DNA from: Rickettsiales bacterium
GTDB lineage: Bacteria > Pseudomonadota > Alphaproteobacteria > Rs-D84 > CACZYB01
NCBI GenBank assembly: GCA_031276335.1
Contig: JAISNH010000060.1
Coordinates: forward strand, 1-7,081
Direction of reading: 5' to 3'
Length of the DNA stretch: 7,081 bases
Shown here: one piece after another, positions 6,199-7,081 of the stretch
Layout: each line of letters starts with the position of its first letter
Numbering within the stretch: the first letter of the stretch is position 1
Position numbers and translations under genes: made by a program
The notes under the pieces: generated by a model
Told to the model about the DNA's origin: nothing
Databases searched by the model: none
The model's input: only the letters and a program-made list of their open reading frames with translations

Positions 6199-6663
6199 AT
6201 GGCAATCGGAGATTTATTCGGAAACTTCATGAGCAAAATGGGCAACGGGCTGACGGGCATCGGCGGCAAGCTGAAAGACGCCTTCAAATATCACCTGGAG
6301 GACATTTCCGGCATGCTTCAAAAGGCGCTGCCCTACCTTGTGGTCGGCGGGCTGGCGTTCGCCACGATTGCGACCGGCGGAGTGTTGGGCGCATCGCTCG
6401 GCTCGGTCGAAATGTATCTTATCTACCAGCTGGTCAAGGCCGACAACGACATGGTGATGAAGGACTCCGGGCTAGACAAGCTTGGCATGAACCAGCTGTG
6501 GGCTCAGACGTGGGGCTGGGAAAAAGCCGAAGACGCGGAATACCTGAAGCAGGAAATCCTGAGGCTGAACAAAGAACAGGCCGCAATCAACGGCGCAAAA
6601 TACGGCACCAACATGGACGCAATAGCAAAAACGCTGAAGTTTTCGAAATACGGGTGGAAGTAA
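6199..6663 (+). CDS. Unrecognised small membrane-associated protein
   Basis: I do not recognise this 154-residue protein. Its N-terminal 40 residues are glycine-rich and possibly amphipathic (GDLFGNFMSKMGNGLTGIGG). A hydrophobic, small-residue-rich stretch follows at about 44-79 (YLVVGGLAFATIATGG, then LGASLGSVEMYLIYQLV), enough for one long or two short membrane segments with GxxxG-like spacing. The remainder is soluble and charged. It includes Trp-rich WAQTWGW (101-107), a predicted helix EDAEYLKQEILRLNKEQAAI (111-130) and a basic aromatic end KFSKYGWK. The start is M at 6199, with AAAGGA six bases upstream and the strong promoter positioned for it; an in-frame ATG at 6175 would add eight residues but lacks support. 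Codon use resembles real genes. It stands alone, convergent with the glycine-rich gene. A pore-forming or holin-like role is conceivable but unsupported. Confidence 0.75.
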   Translation: MAIGDLFGNFMSKMGNGLTGIGGKLKDAFKYHLEDISGMLQKALPYLVVGGLAFATIATGGVLGASLGSVEMYLIYQLVKADNDMVMKDSGLDKLGMNQLWAQTWGWEKAEDAEYLKQEILRLNKEQAAINGAKYGTNMDAIAKTLKFSKYGWK

Positions 6664-6824
6664 GGTCATATTATTTTCCCGACCCGGAATCGATCAGGAT
6701 GAAGCCTTGACCGCATGCGCGCGGCCTTGCTTAGATATTTTCAATCCGGGATCAAGGGGAGGGATGAAGCAGACCATGAAAAGCCTCATCCCATGAAAGG
6801 CCAGCCGCGAGGCTGGCTTTGCCG
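6664..6824. other. Convergent intergenic spacer
   Basis: No gene is seen here. It holds a direct repeat CCATGAAAAGCC (6774-6785) and CCATGAAAGGCC (6791-6802), a longer-range inverted pair GGGATGA (6761-6767) and TCATCCC (6786-6792), and the strong hairpin listed separately. Confidence 0.5.
6797..6820. terminator. Strong hairpin between convergent genes, likely bidirectional terminator
   Basis: GCCAGCC (6800-6806) and GGCTGGC (6811-6817) pair perfectly around a GCGA tetraloop of the stable GNRA type, and G-T plus A-T pairs extend the stem outward to about 10 bp. It sits just past the stop codon of the minus-strand gene and 134 bases after the stop of the plus-strand gene. On the plus strand it is followed by only TTT, and on the minus strand by CTTTC, so the T-run is weak in both directions. 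Confidence 0.5.
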
Positions 6825-7081
6825 CTATTTGGCTTTCAGCTTGAACAACGCCGCCGCATACTTTGAGTCAGTGTATGTCGCGCCGGTTTCGTTGGAGGTG
6901 TGGGTTGTGCCGCCGGAATTACCGGAAGTGCCGTTGTTTCCATATCCTCCCACCTGTATATAACCTGAGTAAAACGCTTCTCCTATGGGATCCGCGAACA
7001 TGCCGTACCCCGAGGTTATTCCATTGTTAACGCTGGACACCTCCTCACAGCCGCCGCCTCCTCCTCCGGCTCCTGTACCGC
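6825..7081 (-). CDS. C-terminal part of a glycine-rich protein, cut by the window edge
   Basis: The frame is open from the TAG stop at 6825 to the right edge, so only the last 84 residues are visible. They begin GTGAGGGGGGCEE with a run of six glycines. Then comes a Gly, Asn, Ser, Thr and Tyr-rich low-complexity region (ITSGYGMFADPIGEAFYSGY, VGGYGNNGTSGNSGGTTHTS). The protein ends in a more ordered, basic KYAAALFKLKAK. An in-frame GTG at 7040 could look like a start, but it lies inside the glycine-rich reading frame and I treat it as internal. Glycine-rich ends of this kind are seen in secreted, surface and phage tail-fibre proteins; the true family cannot be told without the N-terminus. Confidence 0.6.
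   Translation of the reverse strand, partial: GTGAGGGGGGCEEVSSVNNGITSGYGMFADPIGEAFYSGYIQVGGYGNNGTSGNSGGTTHTSNETGATYTDSKYAAALFKLKAK

Overview
The window looks like a piece of a bacterial chromosome, most likely from an alphaproteobacterium. The basis is moderate: the family resemblance of the hydrolase, PolA and Tgt, and dispersed intergenic repeats with GTCATTCC/AATGAC ends, a style common in that class. I could not run a search. Coding DNA is GC-rich, and one intergenic stretch (about 1380-1550) is sharply AT-rich.

Layout. At 3-635 (-) lies an alpha/beta-hydrolase-fold protein that has lost all three expected catalytic residues. It is divergent from a small HNH nuclease gene at 767-1183 (+), and each gene has its own sigma70-like promoter in the shared gap. 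A gene-free stretch of about 550 bases follows (1184-1732). It contains decayed repeat fragments, a parS-like site at the centre of a 42-bp near-perfect palindrome (1421-1462), an AT-rich direct repeat (1467-1548) and a structured composite repeat (1583-1722) that ends next to the polA stop codon. DNA polymerase I (polA, -) fills 1733-4537 and starts at TTG. Its promoter and a second repeat copy separate it from the divergent tgt (4761-5867, +), the tRNA-guanine transglycosylase of queuosine modification. After tgt come an inverted third repeat copy and a near-consensus promoter, which drives an unrecognised 154-residue membrane-type protein (6199-6663, +). The window ends with the 3' part of a glycine-rich protein on the minus strand (6825-7081), convergent with the previous gene and separated from it by a strong hairpin.

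The genes do not form a single operon. They are mostly divergent or single housekeeping genes (polA, tgt) mixed with accessory genes. The most notable observations are the parS-like palindrome, which may mark an origin-proximal or plasmid-partition region, the three-copy repeat family with pairing-preserving stem changes, the pseudo-hydrolase, and the strongly promoted orphan membrane protein. I saw no CRISPR array, rRNA, tRNA or transposase.
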